Source: Scatophagus argus
Taxonomy: Eukaryota > Chordata > Actinopteri > Scatophagidae
DNA length: 64,000 bases
Assembly: GCF_020382885.2 (NCBI RefSeq)
Contig: NC_058501.1
Location: 14,233,501-14,297,500 of the forward strand
Direction of reading: 5' to 3'
The notes under the pieces were generated by a model. It was not told where the DNA came from and did not search any database. It saw only the letters and a list, made by a program, of their open reading frames with translations. The position numbers were made by a program, and so were the translations under genes. Below, one piece after another: positions 1 to 13,463 of the stretch. Every line of letters starts with the position of its first letter. Within the stretch, counting starts at the first letter, position 1.

Positions 1-2135
1 TCACATTTGGTCAGATACTGAATTGGTGACATCAATCTTCGGTGTCCACATTGAAACTGCGCTGATTGTATAGGTCTTCTTCATGCAAGTCAATACTGTA
101 ATAACTTCCATTTCTCCACATACTACTCTTATTATCTTTTAATAAATTCCTTCACTTTAATAAAGTCTTCACTACAGATCTTAAGTCTGGACAGATATGG
201 ATGTAAACTCCAACTTGACTGATGTGTGGTAATTCTAGATCTTTTCATTTTTGTATACTACAAAAATCAGTGCACACAAAACTCTCCCTTTTTGAAAGTC
301 AAAGTCACTTTGTCATTGCTTAGAATGAAATGCAGGTCACACAGCTCAAACATAACACTTTTTTTAATATTCCAGCCAAAATCCAGTAATGCAAACAAAA
401 CATTTCATACATGTCTCAGGATCTACTGTGTATCCTGCACCAGACATTTGTCACTTTGAACTGAAACAACAGAGATAGCATTACATTGTGTATCACTAAT
501 GTTTTTGTAGTGGATTTTATTTAACTTCATTTTTGCATAAACCAAAATTCAGTCACAACAAAAACAATGGCACCTCTTTTCTTTTGCTTGGATTATGTAA
601 ATCAGAAATACTGTGATAGACTCCAGCAGGTTTTAGTTTCCTAAACAAAGGTAGTGCCAGCATTGTCATAAAATGTATATAAATTCATTATTAATACATG
701 TAGAAGAGAGCTGAAAATATGGAAATTCAGCAGTGCTAGTCAACACCATTTTTTGCATGTGGCTGCAAGTTCTGATCCGATCACACCTGGGGAAGAATCA
801 TTTTGCATGGGTGATCCCTATCTGGCAATCTTCTGCAGGTAGATCCAGACATCCAGCATTCATTACATCCAGGACAAGACATCTGATCATGTGGATGGTG
901 GTCATAAACTTTTCAGCTACATGAGGAAAATAATTCCTCTTTTAGGTGGAAGACCCACTATTTCTCTCTGTGTCTGGCTGGAGAAGAACTCATTTCACTG
1001 TTTTGTCTTTTTAACATATAAACATGGCCTGAAATTGAAAAGCATGATCACTTTAGTAGGTTCTCTGGTTGGTCTTTTTTATTTTGCATGTTAACAGGAT
1101 ATAGCAAAAAAAAGTCTAATTCGTAGTAGATTCATGCTATTTTTAATGGCTTTACAGTACTATGTAGACATATGCAGAGTTTTGTATAAAAAAAAAAAAA
1201 ACAAGCCATGGATTTTGAAAGATGTGTTCAGTGAATGCATTTTGTTGGAATCCCAAACCTTTCAAATCATTGCACAGCTCCTGTATTGCAGAATCATCGG
1301 CTTCTTACATTTTATTAATGGTGACCAAATGTGTGTTGGGATAAGATCAAGGGAATCTTCTTGGTCATTTCATTTTTATTTTTCAATCTAATTAACAGAT
1401 TCACTCTTCCTTATCCAGGCAGTCATTTAATCTTCATCTTCCCAAATATATCAGTGGTAGAGTGACTTTGGTCAGTTCTCAATAAGACATAGCCGCCCTG
1501 ACTTATTATCTTATTATCACTTGGTGAAAATGAAACCATCTGAGAAGTCCTGAAGTTTAATAAAGTCTGATGTATAATTTGCTGGATGTCAAAACCTTTG
1601 ACACTAATACTGATTCATATCATTTAGGTAGAGGTAACACATTATATAATGGTTCCTGAGTATTTATCCACTGTATGCTACTTTGTTATTTCATTGTCAG
1701 TTGTTTGATTTATATTAATCAAACAATCAAGCAAGCAAACAGTAAAACTGTAACTCCTTCTGCAGAGGACTTTTATTATTAGGGGAAGCTGCTCTATGCT
1801 CAGGCATTTGGCCTCTAAGCGTTACAACAAGTGGCTTTTCAGAGACTCCACTGGGTATTGTGTTTGTCGATGTGTGAGTATGTCTGTGTGCATGCGTGCT
1901 GTGATGTTGGAGTAAATGTGTGTTTGTGTGCACATGTGTGCTTGTCTGTTTATCATAATCTCTAATCTATCTACAATTAATCATTGTCACTGTTCTAGAA
2001 TCTGGGCTTTTTTTGCCTCATAAATGTGAATACCTACTCTACAATCTCTCTCTCTCTCTCATTCTGTCTTCCCTTTTTTCCCATGGGAAGTGTCTATTTT
2101 AGGAACCTGATGTTCTCTGACAGCTTTCACACATT

Positions 2136-2164
2136 GCCTCCTCGGCATTAATGCCGAGAGAGGC
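2136..2164. repeat. Near-perfect palindrome
   Basis: An 18-bp perfect palindrome, CTCGGCATTAATGCCGAG, occupies 2141-2158. It extends to 29 bp (GCCTC...GAGGC arms) with a single asymmetry. It lies outside any recognised gene or transposon and is followed by a CA-rich tract. Confidence 0.85.
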
Positions 2165-2337
2165 ACACAGACAAACACACACGCACACCATAAGGGAAAA
2201 AGCATGAACATGCACATAAAGCAATATTGAGTCTCTCTAATGTTAACATTTACAGACAGTCCTGAGGACCTGTCAACTGCACTCGTGTAAATTGGCCCTC
2301 AGGAAAGACACAATGAAATACAACACAATACAAAACG

Positions 2338-2442
2338 ATCTTTCTAAAAGGCACAGTGCATCACCACACACAATGCAAAAACATTAGCATACAATACAAC
2401 TCTACTCAATGCAAAAACATCACCATACATTACAATAAGATA
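2338..2442. repeat. Short imperfect tandem repeat
   Basis: The phrase CAATGCAAAAACAT followed by A/C-rich CATACA sequence occurs twice, about 45 bp apart (near 2370 and 2408). It looks like a decayed minisatellite of two units. No coding or regulatory role is visible. Confidence 0.5.
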
Positions 2443-3835
2443 CACTGCATAATGTAAATTCCTCATCCATTTAGCATTGAGTGCAGTCAGGCTGTCTCTG
2501 TTAGGGGTCTGCCAGCCATGATGATATAATATCATGTCACATTGTGTCAAGTAAGATTACGGGCAGATTCAGACAAGACATAGATACGGGGGGGTCACAT
2601 CCTGAGGCTTTTGTACAGTGTGCGTGTGTGTGTTTACAGTACTGAGTTCTGGCACAAACATAACACATACACATTTGTGCAGTGACACACACACACACAC
2701 CAAAACATAGAGGAGTGTGAATCATACTTAAATGTCAATCTGTAGCTCAGGAAGTCAGAGACTAATTATACTCTTCTGCTGACACAAAAACGTTCCGTTG
2801 GCTTTTTCTTTGAATCTCCATGGCTACCTGACAGGATACGTGACCTGGACAAACCCAGAGGGATTAGTTTCTGCAGTAACATACACACACACACACACAC
2901 ACAGATATACACTTTTACTCATGGAGAACCACATGTTGCAGGAGAAAAATGTTTGCTTAATGTGATCACAAAGACGCATGTACGCATTTACACATAAAGT
3001 TTGTTTTCACTTTGTGCTATATGTTGTCATCTCGTCCACTAGAAAGCACTGTAGTGTGTATGAACACTCCATATGGTCATTTGACGTTTGGAGCCTTAGC
3101 TATTCTCAGAGCATTTTTAATTTTTTTTATTCAAAAGTCAGTCTCTGGACAAAAAAAAAAAAGAAAAGATCAACCGTGAATATACCAATTAATTTAGTAC
3201 AAAACATTGCCATGTTGTCAAAACTGAGAAACACTCGAATGAGTTCCTGGCAGCACAGTGTGTGTTTGTGCCTGTGTCAATACATGTGCTGCTTGAATGT
3301 GTTCCGCTGAATATGAAGGTCATCAGCAAGGTTAGTCAGAGTAATTATACATTTTCTCTTCTGCAAGCCAGTCAGAAATAGCTTGCTCAACCCTTGACAT
3401 GTCAGAGTTCAGCACTATCAGCATGGTCACGCAGCAATTAACCCACACACACTGTACAAACCGTCTCTCCTCCTCACTCTTGGTCTGTTCCTCTCTCTCT
3501 CTTTCTCTCCCTCACACACACACACAGACATGCACACACTCATGCACACATGCATGAGCTGCAACTGATGCAAATTTTAACTGCATGGCTCCCTCTTCGC
3601 TCCTTTTCCATCTGTGCCCTTCTAAACGGGGTTAGTTTTATCAAACTGAATATTTTAGCAGAGTCATTTGGGCACTGAAGTGTACAGATTTGGAGGAAAT
3701 AGAAACTGAAGTACAGCAAGTTTCATGTCAACAGTTGTCAGATGTATTTCCTGCGTGATGTAAAGTCTCTCTCTCTCTGTTATTCTCACAATCTCTCTTA
3801 CATGTGACACACACACACACACACACACTCAGAGA

Positions 3836-4092
3836 GGAAAGATGTGTCGGACCCGTAACCGGTGGATCGCTGGTTCGAGTCCCCGTACCGGTGTCCATGG
3901 CTGAGGTACCCTTGAGCAAGGTACCTAACCCCCACTGCTCCCCGGGCGCTGCACGCGGTCGCCCACTGCCCCGGGTTTGCTGTGTGTGTGTGCACGTCAC
4001 TTGGGTGGGTTAAATGCAGAGAACAAATTTCGTTGGAGTGAGTTCCCTCCAATGACAAAATATGTCACTTTAATCTTAATCTTTTTAATCTT
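3836..4092 (+). mobile_element. tRNA-derived SINE
   Basis: The 5' part resembles a tRNA gene, with a clear RNA polymerase III B-box (GGTTCGAGTCC, 3872-3882). It is followed by a GC-rich body (CTTGAGCAAGGTACCTAACC and CACTGCTCCCCGGGCGCTGC type phrases, familiar from teleost SINEs) and a tail of TTAATC-like repeats near 4066-4092. A CA microsatellite sits directly upstream. The family is not assigned; the body recalls the tRNA-headed teleost SINEs that share a LINE-type 3' end. Confidence 0.75.
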
Positions 4093-4206
4093 AATCATCC
4101 TGTATGATTTTCACCTCTTCTTGCCGACACCTGCCATTTCAGGTTTGCAAGCACTGCATTTTTCAACCAGCTTCTGAGCAAGGACACTGACTCATGACAT
4201 ACAAAT

Positions 4207-4237
<31 letters not shown>

Positions 4238-4620
4238 TTTCTTCACACATCATTCATGCTTGAATTCTCTAATATGTGACTGCCGCAAGTCATTAATTAT
4301 TGGTGCACATACACTAGCATATTGACTCCCTCTTTTTGTGTCGCGATCTCACACTTGAAGACCTACACAGGTACATGCAGCTGTTCCGTATCACATCTGA
4401 CCAATAGTAAGTCTCTTTACTAACTTTGCAAAAAAATGTTAAATATGATATGGTAGAATGTTAGATATCCCTAGACAAGACATTGTGTCACAACTCATTT
4501 CCATTTCAAAGGGAGGCAAGCAGTATGTACTAATTCACACATTCGATACAAATTATTAAGACACAATTTCCATTAGAATGCGATGTGCTGAAGCAAAATG
4601 TATGTACTGCAGGTGAAATG

Positions 4621-4693
4621 CTCTCTCTCTCTCTCTCTCGGTCACTCTCTCTCTCTCTCATGTGCACAGAGAGGGAGGGAGAGAGAGAGAGAA
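4621..4693. repeat. CT tract followed by GA tract (inverted)
   Basis: Pure CT runs (4621-4638 and 4645-4659) are followed, after the small palindromic spacer TGTGCACA, by GAGAGG/GAGAGA runs to 4692. The two arms are complementary, so the tract could fold as a long hairpin. Confidence 0.8.
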
Positions 4694-6989
4694 ACAGAGC
4701 GAACAAAACACAGTTGTGTTTTTTTTATAGCCACTTGGCAGTATATGAATATTACATCTTCCACCCAATCATCATTTTTATTTATTCATTTATCTGCTAA
4801 ATGTCTGTTTCTTATCGCTGCTAGCAAGCCATCTGCTATTTGGGAACACAATGTTGAATGAAAGCACAGGAATGTTCAGCACAATAGAACATAATAGAAT
4901 CACACAGAATGGCAAACGGCAGAACGGTTTTGCAGACCTAACAGATTAGTGTACTGTAGAAGACAATGAATAATTCTCTCTCTCTTTTAAAAATCTACAT
5001 GATACAGCAGAATGCATGAGAAACTGACGTGTCTTATCAGCACCAACAGCATGTATGGTTGTATTTTCTCCAGGGTAGCAAAAGACATGTAAACGCTATT
5101 TTTTTTTCCTTTCTATTTTTGCAATTACAGAAACATTTAAGTAACAACACTCTTAGTTTAACATCACAATGTCCTTCAATTCAAAGCAAATCCCTGGAAA
5201 TCATATTTTTTCTCTGAATTACCACATCCACTTGCGACGTAGAGATAGACCTGAGGCCAGTCGTGCAGACAAACAGACAGATAAACATGCAGGTAGAGAG
5301 ACAGCCAACGATGACACACGCTATCAAACTGTTAACCAAATACATTTTCACATAGAACATGACTTGAGAGGTTTATTTAAATTCAGTGTGATTTACTGTG
5401 TTTGTTTGTTTTGTATTCAAACTGGGGTGTCAACAAATACACCACAAAAAGAAAATTCAGGTCGCCACCATCTCTGCAGCTTACTTTACTGCGGTTTGTT
5501 CGACATCACCACAACACATAGTTTTATGGGTGTAAGGAGAAAGACATCTGCGCTGATTTTAGCAACACCAAACTGCCAGTTACACATATAAAATGACCCA
5601 CAATCCGAACTGATCATCCATATTTTTTAAATATTATGTTGGGATCTCATGCCATGTGCTGAGATTTAAACAATAGAGAGGCCTGCATGCATCCCAGAAG
5701 CCTGAACAACAGTTTTACAACTTTTTGTTTAAACAAGCACCAAAACCACACTCACTGCACCTAAATGTGATGCTTGGTTTAAACTCAAACTCTGGCCTCT
5801 CACCGGACGACACACAACACACTGAAACGCCGCCCCAGATGACGTCATGCAGGTAATAAAAACATTGCCGCTGTGCTCCTCCAACCTTTTTGCCTGTGCA
5901 CAACAGTGCATGAGAGGTACTCCAGGCTTTCCTTGGAGTCTTGGTCACCAAAAGGGAGCACCTCAAATCAAGTTTGGTTATTTTCAGCTTCTTTCATTTT
6001 AAGACTTAAACCACACATCCTCAACTTGCTGGACGAGCAACAAGACTGTTTATTGGATCCAAGGAGATAGCCGTGCCGAAACAGCTGATCTCACCCGTCA
6101 GCAGTGGTAAGACGAACGACTTTTGACGACCAATTGAGTTGAGTCTGTTGTCTTTCCTTGCTGCTCGCTGAGGAATTCAGCGCACCGTTACTGTAATGCA
6201 CAGTTACAGGTTTATGTCTGAGCAGAGACTTAGTTGAGCCAGCTGAACGACAGTTTGCCTGCCTTGTCACTAGGTGGTAAAATAGCCCAGTCTATTGTTC
6301 CACAGTGATAATTAGATAGTTAGATCCTCCCTGCTCTATCTGCTTCTTCTTCTTCTCTTCTCTTTCCTTTACCAAACCACCTACATATAACTCAGACATC
6401 CACAACCATCTGAATGTAGGGATCGCATGGTAGCATAACTGAGGTTTGCTCCATCTCTTTGTAGGACACATGTTAGATCATATCATTCCCCCTCTGTTCC
6501 CCACTCTCTTTGTTCAAACCCTCATGGTTGATCCCGCCATATTGAACCCGGTGAGGCACTTCACTCATGTGACCTTGTCAGCTATCTTTGCTCTCTCTTC
6601 TGTTACCGTTATAATGTCTGGTTGACGTGACACCTGTGGTTGCCATAGTTAAGATCATGTGCAGTTTAATCCTATAGTGAATGATCCTTGAGCAGCAACA
6701 AGACAAGAGCAAGTGATGCTTCTGTTTACAGCACAGCCAAAGAAATTTATGTTTTGCTAATAAAGCATTCGGTCAGTAATAACTGTAACCACAAACTGAT
6801 TTCATGCTGCAGCACAAGTAGTTTTCTTCACAACAGCAGGAGGTGTGTAGCCTGTCATCCACAGCTCTACATCTTGAAGCACACTGTGGCTACTCCTTCC
6901 TTTGTATTACTTGCTGCAATGCTTAACATTCATCTACTGTCAAAAAACAACAAAAATGAATGTTGTCTTGTTTTGTAGACACAAGCTTG

Positions 6990-7476
6990 TGGTCAGCACA
7001 GTTGTACAATATATAGACAAAAGTACTGACCATTACATCAACAGGTTCTAAATATATAGACAGCTGTGCAACTATAATAGCTTTCACTCTTCTAGGAAGG
7101 CTTTCCACATAGTTCTGGAGTGTTTTTGTGGGAACTTTTGCCCATTCACGCAGTAGAGCATTTGTGAGGTCAGGCACTAGTGTTGGATGAAAAGCCCTGA
7201 CTCGCAATCTCAGGTCTCTGTGTGGACCTCTGTGTTGAGGTCAGGTCTCTGTGTGGGCCAGTCAAGATCTTCCACACAAAGCTCATCCAGCCATGTCTTT
7301 ATGGAGCTTTGCTTTGTGCACCGAAGCACAGTCATGCTGGAATAGAAAAGGGCCTCCCCCAGACTACTGCCACAAAGTTGGAAGCATAGAATTGTGCAAG
7401 ATGTCTTGGTATGCTGAAGCTTTAAGATTTCCCTTCACTTGAAGTAAGAGGCCTACCTCAAATTCTGAAAAACAGC
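6990..7476 (-). mobile_element. Tc1-type transposon remnant
   Basis: Minus-strand sequence encodes the C-terminal end of a Tc1-like transposase. The frame at 6923-7207 includes the VPDLTNALL, EWAKVPTKTL and VESLPRRVKAI motifs characteristic of the family. Sequence to about 7476 matches the middle of the same transposase (the stretch corresponding to HDCAPVHKA, then the YQDIL-type region), but frames are broken and a short duplication (GGTCTCTGTGTG, near 7213-7255) interrupts it. The right end begins near 7004 with an ATATATAGACAAAAGTACTG-type terminus. It is an inactive, truncated copy; a second fragment of the same family lies at 36510-36742. Confidence 0.8.
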
Positions 7477-8465
7477 TCCATCTCACACCAGAATTCAATA
7501 ATAAAAATACATACAGTGTATTTCCTCTGGCTGCTTCACTATAAAAGGCAGCGACCGTTCCGTTTGAACTTTTTTAATGCGAACCATCAGTAGTAGGATT
7601 TTCTGATTGCATTAGCAGTGTTTTAATACAGAACTAATATGGTTTAAAAAGAGTGAATAGTCAGGCTGTTATGACAGGATTATACGCTGCATAATTTTCT
7701 ATGACTGTGTGTTTGTAAGAAGGCGATTTATATCCAGTGGGGCATTGGCGGACTCCGCCTGTAAAAACTAAAGTACTATACAGAGATGTAATTACTGAAT
7801 GCAGATACATTGAATGGGTATTGCTGAAGAAATCAGAATCTGCCAGGTGTTCTCTCATATCTTCATTTCATCCTTGTCTTGTGGTACCCTCACCTGTCTG
7901 TCATTTTGGTCTGTTCTGAGCTGGGTGTGTTTTCTCTGATCTCCTTTTCCCACTCTGCACCTGCACACCTGCCGATCACTACCTGTAATCAACTCCACCC
8001 TGTTGACTTCTGCATTAAGGACCGGTTCACTCACTCCAGCTTTGGCAGATTGCTGTGACTCCGTCTGTGGTATCAACGCTTCATGCTCTCTATCTTTTTG
8101 GTGAGTTTTGCTTCTCAGTAACCTTTTTTCTCCTTCTGCCTCAGGTCCATTGCCTCCACGCTCTGCTCTCTCCCTAGTTCTTCATCTTTCCAGTTTCTCT
8201 GCTCAGTCCCATTTTTGGATTTTTGTGATTTTTTTTTCTTTTTTTACCCCCCTGACCACTTTTCACCCGCCTCTCTAGTTTTTTTAAAAACTTTTTTGAT
8301 AACTTCTCCTTTGGATCTGATCATTTTGTGTGCTGAGTTTTTTGAAGAGGGTTGTCTGTAAATCTGTTAAATCTGTTTCCGTGTGTCTGCGTGTGGTGTT
8401 CAGCTTGGTGAATTCTCAGTTTTTTTGTGCTGAACGTAACATAAATAGAGAAGCATTAAAATCCC

Positions 8466-8792
8466 TTTTCTATACTACTGATTCATGCAGGGTCATGGAG
8501 AGGTGGGAGCCTATCCCAGCTGACAGGAGGGGCATAGTCTAGACGGCTCGCCAGTCAATCACACAGCTGACACAGAAAGACAATCACACACACTCACACC
8601 TGGGGGCAATGTAGAGTAGCCAATTAACCTAATGTGCATGTTTTGTTGCTGCGGGAAGAAGCTGGAGAAAGTACCCATAGGAAACCCATGAAGGCACAGT
8701 GAAAGCATGCAAACTCCACACGGAAGGGCCCAGACTCAATCCTGGAGCCCTCTCGCTGTGAGGTGACAGTGCTAACCACCACACCCCTGTGT
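8466..8792 (-). mobile_element. LINE 3'-tail fragment (common teleost repeat)
   Basis: Recognised from its characteristic phrases: GGGAGCCTATCCCAGCTGACAGG, CAATTAACCTAATGTGCATG, GGAAACCCATGAAGGCAC, GCAAACTCCACACGGAAGG and CTCTCGCTGTGAGGTGACAGTGCTAACCACC. Read on the minus strand this is the 3' part of a widespread fish non-LTR retroelement whose terminus is a short ATGG repeat. It is degenerate and non-coding. Related fragments lie at 26990-27100 and 27355-27465, 31094-31163 and 32062-32092. Confidence 0.75.
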
Positions 8793-11700
8793 CAACCTTA
8801 GAGAAGAAGTCATTTTTAAATATATATATATAATTACCGTTTTTAAAATTAATAAACCAGCATCAGTTTGATATTTCTTCAGTAAACACACACACAAAAC
8901 ATGATTCATGAAAATGTAAAGAAAAGTTATTTTAAGCTATCTTAAATACAAGCCCTTCAGCTAGATGCAAGACGAGACAGGCTGACAGACTAGCTAGAAA
9001 TGGCATGAGAGACAAGACCTCAATTAAACTTAGTTACCATGCTACTGATCTAACAAGCCAGCGGCAGGCTTGTAATTATTTTTCACCAATCATGGGTCTA
9101 TATGAATAGCCTCATTTGGACATTGTATCCCACAAGGCAGTTTGAAGGGGAATGTGAACAAATGGCGTCCTTGCTTGTTAGAGGAATTCTCCCCCTTGTT
9201 AACCAGAGATTTGGTATAAAAATGTACATAGAACAACAAATATGTGACTAATTACCATTAATCACCATATTGCTCATTAAATGTGTGCGCACTGCCAGGC
9301 CCCCTGTCTTCTTCCTTTACCTTTCTGCTGTAAAAATACAGAGCAGGGAAATTGCACCTCTAATGAGTATGAGGTTTTCATCCTTATAGAATTAGACTTC
9401 TGCGTCAGCTTTTTGCTACCTTGTCAGCTTTTTCACAAGACTGGAGGTAAGGCTGAGGAGATGAGGCGAAAAATTCTTTAGGCCTATTTCAGCCTTATAA
9501 TGGGCTGCCAATTTCCTTGCAGCCACCAAGGAGGAGCTGTGTGGATGCATGCTATTTGCAGACCACAGCTGTTTGTCAAAGATACGATTATATAGAATGA
9601 CAGAGATAAATCAGAGATTTCAATCTCAACTCTCACAGCATGGCAACCAAAATGGCTCTGTTCGGTTTCATTTATCTCAGATCATACAAAGAGTGATGTG
9701 GGGTGGAAGGGGGAAGGAAAAAGTTGCAAAAAAGATTATCAAAGCTTGCTTTCCAAGAAGAGGATAAGACGATCCCATGCAAGCATTGTCTTTGTCGAGA
9801 TATTTTCAAAGCATCACAGTCCCCTCTGTTGTTAAAATGGCTGAATTCTGAATTAAGCAAGGCCATATAATTCAGCAGTGATGTGTGTCGGACGAGAAAG
9901 GAAAATCTCTAAATCTGCAGTTTCATGCAGCTCCTCCCCGCCTCTGATTTCTGCCGCTTGGCTTGCCAGATAAGATTCTGAACTTCAAACATGCAGTCTG
10001 TGCTCATCCTGTTAAAGCAGAGATCGAGGATGAGCCTCCCTGAGTTTGGAACTGTTTCTATATGGTATACAGACCTGCTGTGGTGATGGTGATAATGTTA
10101 CACCAAGCATACACAATGACAAACACAGAAAGGCACACAAACCGTGTGTACATACAAAACATAAGCATATGAACTATTCATTTATATCATCAGTCCTGAA
10201 ATAGCATTTTCATCAAAGGCACACATCTTCAGAAATAGGTTACACTTTCATCCAAAGTGTTTCTGATTCTCCTTAAACCTATTCTAAGTGTTTCATAATG
10301 AACATCCCAGATGTGTCTGTTTGGAAAGCTGGTAATGGAATATTTATAGAATATTTCTGGGAATACTTGTGGGAAACTCTGGTTATAACAAATGTCTTTG
10401 TTCTACTGAGGCACGATTTCTGCTTTCCTAAGTTGCATCTCTTCTTTTGTCTCCTTGTCTGTGTCCCACTCTCTCTGCTGTTCTCTGTTTCTGTCTGTGT
10501 CTCGATGTATATACAGTCTGTTTCTCTGTGCCTTCCTACTTTTATGTCTGTCTAGCATTTCAACAGCCTCAAAACCTGAACTCAGTCAGAACCTCAATCT
10601 GAACCTCATACCAAATGCATTAAAGTAGTAGCCATCATATAACAGAAATCCCTCTGAACCCATCTATCCTGCAGGCTATTCTGTGTCCATTGTAGCAGCA
10701 TCTAACTACATACAATATGGCACACTGTATCACAAACCGTTTTTAACAACTATTCCTCATCTCATTCTGTGTGTCCGCTGACAGCTGGAAACTCCCAATT
10801 CCTTCCCCGCAGGACGTGGAAATTAGCAACAGAGCGGTACACTCTTGCTTGCAGTACATGCAGGGCAGTGTTGTCAGTGAGAGCTGTAAATTCTTCATTT
10901 GTAAATGTTTAATGTTCATTATTGCGTGCAAATTTCTTTGTTTTTTTCCCCCCCGTTTTGTTTTGTTTTGCTTTGGGTTTTTTTTTTCTTTTCAGTAATG
11001 CACTGTAGCCTGAGACAACACAGCAATGACAAAATTTGGGCTTCATTTCTCACGTGAGCAACTCTGCCCTGGCATTTAGAAAATGGCAGTTCAGCGTGTG
11101 TTTGATGTAAACACGTCCCAGAGAGCATCACTGCTAAATGTCGCAAGATGTTTTCAGATAAGCACAAAATACTCACAAGGTTTCAAATCCTCTCTGGACC
11201 TGCAGGGAAACCTTTAAGGACTCAAATCTTGAACCCATCAGAGAGTCGTGGTTAACTGTGACTTTGCTCCTTTGGATTCAGATGTTTTTTAAACAAAATT
11301 TACAAAACAAAACCCTTATAAGTGGGACATTTGGACAGGGTGAGAGATGACGGGGCTGCACCAGCAGCTGGAAGATCAGGTAGTTTTTCTACTCTGGCAC
11401 TCAGACCACATGATCCTGTCACGCTGTACTTTCTCCCTCATCTTTCTCACAACCAATCGGTATGCACACTGTTGCACATTTTTGACCCAGAGACCCCTAT
11501 TTAAAACCATGAGGTCCCAGAACACAGAGAGACTGCTGTTCTGGTGGGTCAGGGGGAGAGAAAAAGTAACAGAAAGCATGAAAAATCCCATAGTGCCTGG
11601 AGGCACCGTACAACAATAAGGCGGTTTTAAAACTAAATAAAACTAAACAAAACTGGCATCACAAACAAAGCATATTACGTTCATTAATTACAGCATTCCC

Positions 11701-13440
11701 AATAATCACTCAAAACCAGAAGGGAACCTGAAGGAAACAGCTGCTTACCGTTTGGAGCTCTTTCTCTCTCAATCCTGTCACTTCCCTGTCGTTCCCTTCT
11801 GTTCAATGCAGTTGTTTTAACCGTCGTCGTAGCTGTTGGTTAGCCATGAACCAACATGAACAATGTTTTTCAGTTGCTAGCTAGCAGGCTAATGACTTAA
11901 GTCACTTCAGCCTCTTCATATGTTTTCACAGATTGAAAAAAATCCATGAAAATAAAATAATAAAACATCTTTGAAAGATCGTCACCAGAATTCTTTCTCA
12001 CTTGCCTCTCAGGGCTTCTGCTGTTTCCTTCCCTTCACTAAATGGAACAAAAGTGAATGACTAGCTGTTGAACACTGTGAAACATTTAACTATAAGAACA
12101 TTTAGATACTCCCTTGGCTATTAATGGAGGGCAAAACAGATTTAAAGAGAGTGAATATTAGACTTTAAGTCACTTGGTGGATATAAACACTATTTCAAAT
12201 TAATAATGAGGTCACTTCGTGCCCCCTCAATGTGGAATAAGGTCAATATTTCCAAATACGTTTGCAATAACTTCATATGATAAAATTCACTTTTTAAAAT
12301 ATCATATCATTTTGATACCATTTGTGGCTGTTATTTTTTTTTTCAGCACTACAGATTTAATGTTCTGCTTTCTGTAAAGCTTTCATCTTATTTTATTCAA
12401 ACAATATGATTACATGAATCCTCTCAGCCCACAATTTGATTTGGTGCACTACAAACAAATGCACAAGTTGCTCTTCTTCTGTGGTATTCCTGGCATATTA
12501 GCCACACAAAGCATGTTTGCTGCCCTCAGTGGGTGGCATGTATCATTTCATGCCATCTAGCAAAATTGTATTGTTAAAACTCTTTCGCTGATACAACCTG
12601 TGACTACACATGTCACCACATAGGCTGAGCTGGAGCAATCTTCCAGGAAGAAACCACTCTCCTTGAAAGAGTTCAACCAGTTTAGTGTGTTTATAGATGT
12701 AAGAGATGATAAAGTTATCATGGTTGATAACCTTTAGAGCAGGGTGGGTGTTCTGTTAAACAGATAGACAGAAGACATTGCCTTTGATGGCATCATTAAA
12801 TCTAGCTTTGCTTGGAATTTAATCAGTGAATTCAATAAATGTTAATTCAGAGATTGCACAAGCGAAGTATGAGAGCACTAGGGACAGGGTGCTATACTAC
12901 AGAGACCAAAAGAAAGAAATACAGAATGTAAGAGAGATATGCAGCAGGAGAACGGTGATGTGAAGAGAGAGTGAATGTTTTAGGAAGAGGGAGAAGGCAG
13001 AGGAGAAGAAAAGAGAGATTTCCCGGAGGCAGAGCTAGTAAATGAGTCATCGGAGTGGATCTGCTATCAGGTCTATTCTAACAGTGCTACAAGTGAATGG
13101 ATGCCTTAAAGGTTAGGCATAAAATGATTTCTCATTTTGCTGCGATATCCCCCGCGGTAGACATTAATGCTTTAGTTATGGACTTGACTGTAAAAGCTCC
13201 TGAGGTAACACACTGCTTGTCTGCCATAAATATCACTGGCTATGTACATGCACATTGTGATTTCAATGAGGCTGCTTTTATGGTGAAGAGCGTATTTTTT
13301 GTGCAAATAGTCAGTAAAGTTGATGTGATGCTATGTGTCATTTCTACAGCCAGGTAGTCACCCTGTCTGCGGAGCCTAATCCCAAGGTGCTGCACATCAC
13401 AGCTGAGACTCTGTTCAACTCTGATCATCCTGACCCATTT

Positions 13441-13463
13441 CAGCACACACACACACACACACG
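13441..13463 (+). repeat. CA microsatellite
   Basis: A perfect CA run of about ten units. Similar short CA/GT runs occur at 2691-2700, 2883-2901, 3809-3827 and 4222-4236. Confidence 0.95.

Noticed and set aside
3872-3882. B-box of a possible tRNA gene
   Set aside because: No complete cloverleaf is formed; the body and repeat tail downstream identify it as a tRNA-derived SINE.
5169-5591. 140-codon plus-strand open frame
   Set aside because: Composition is that of translated non-coding DNA, with no domain, no splice context and no conserved-looking motif.
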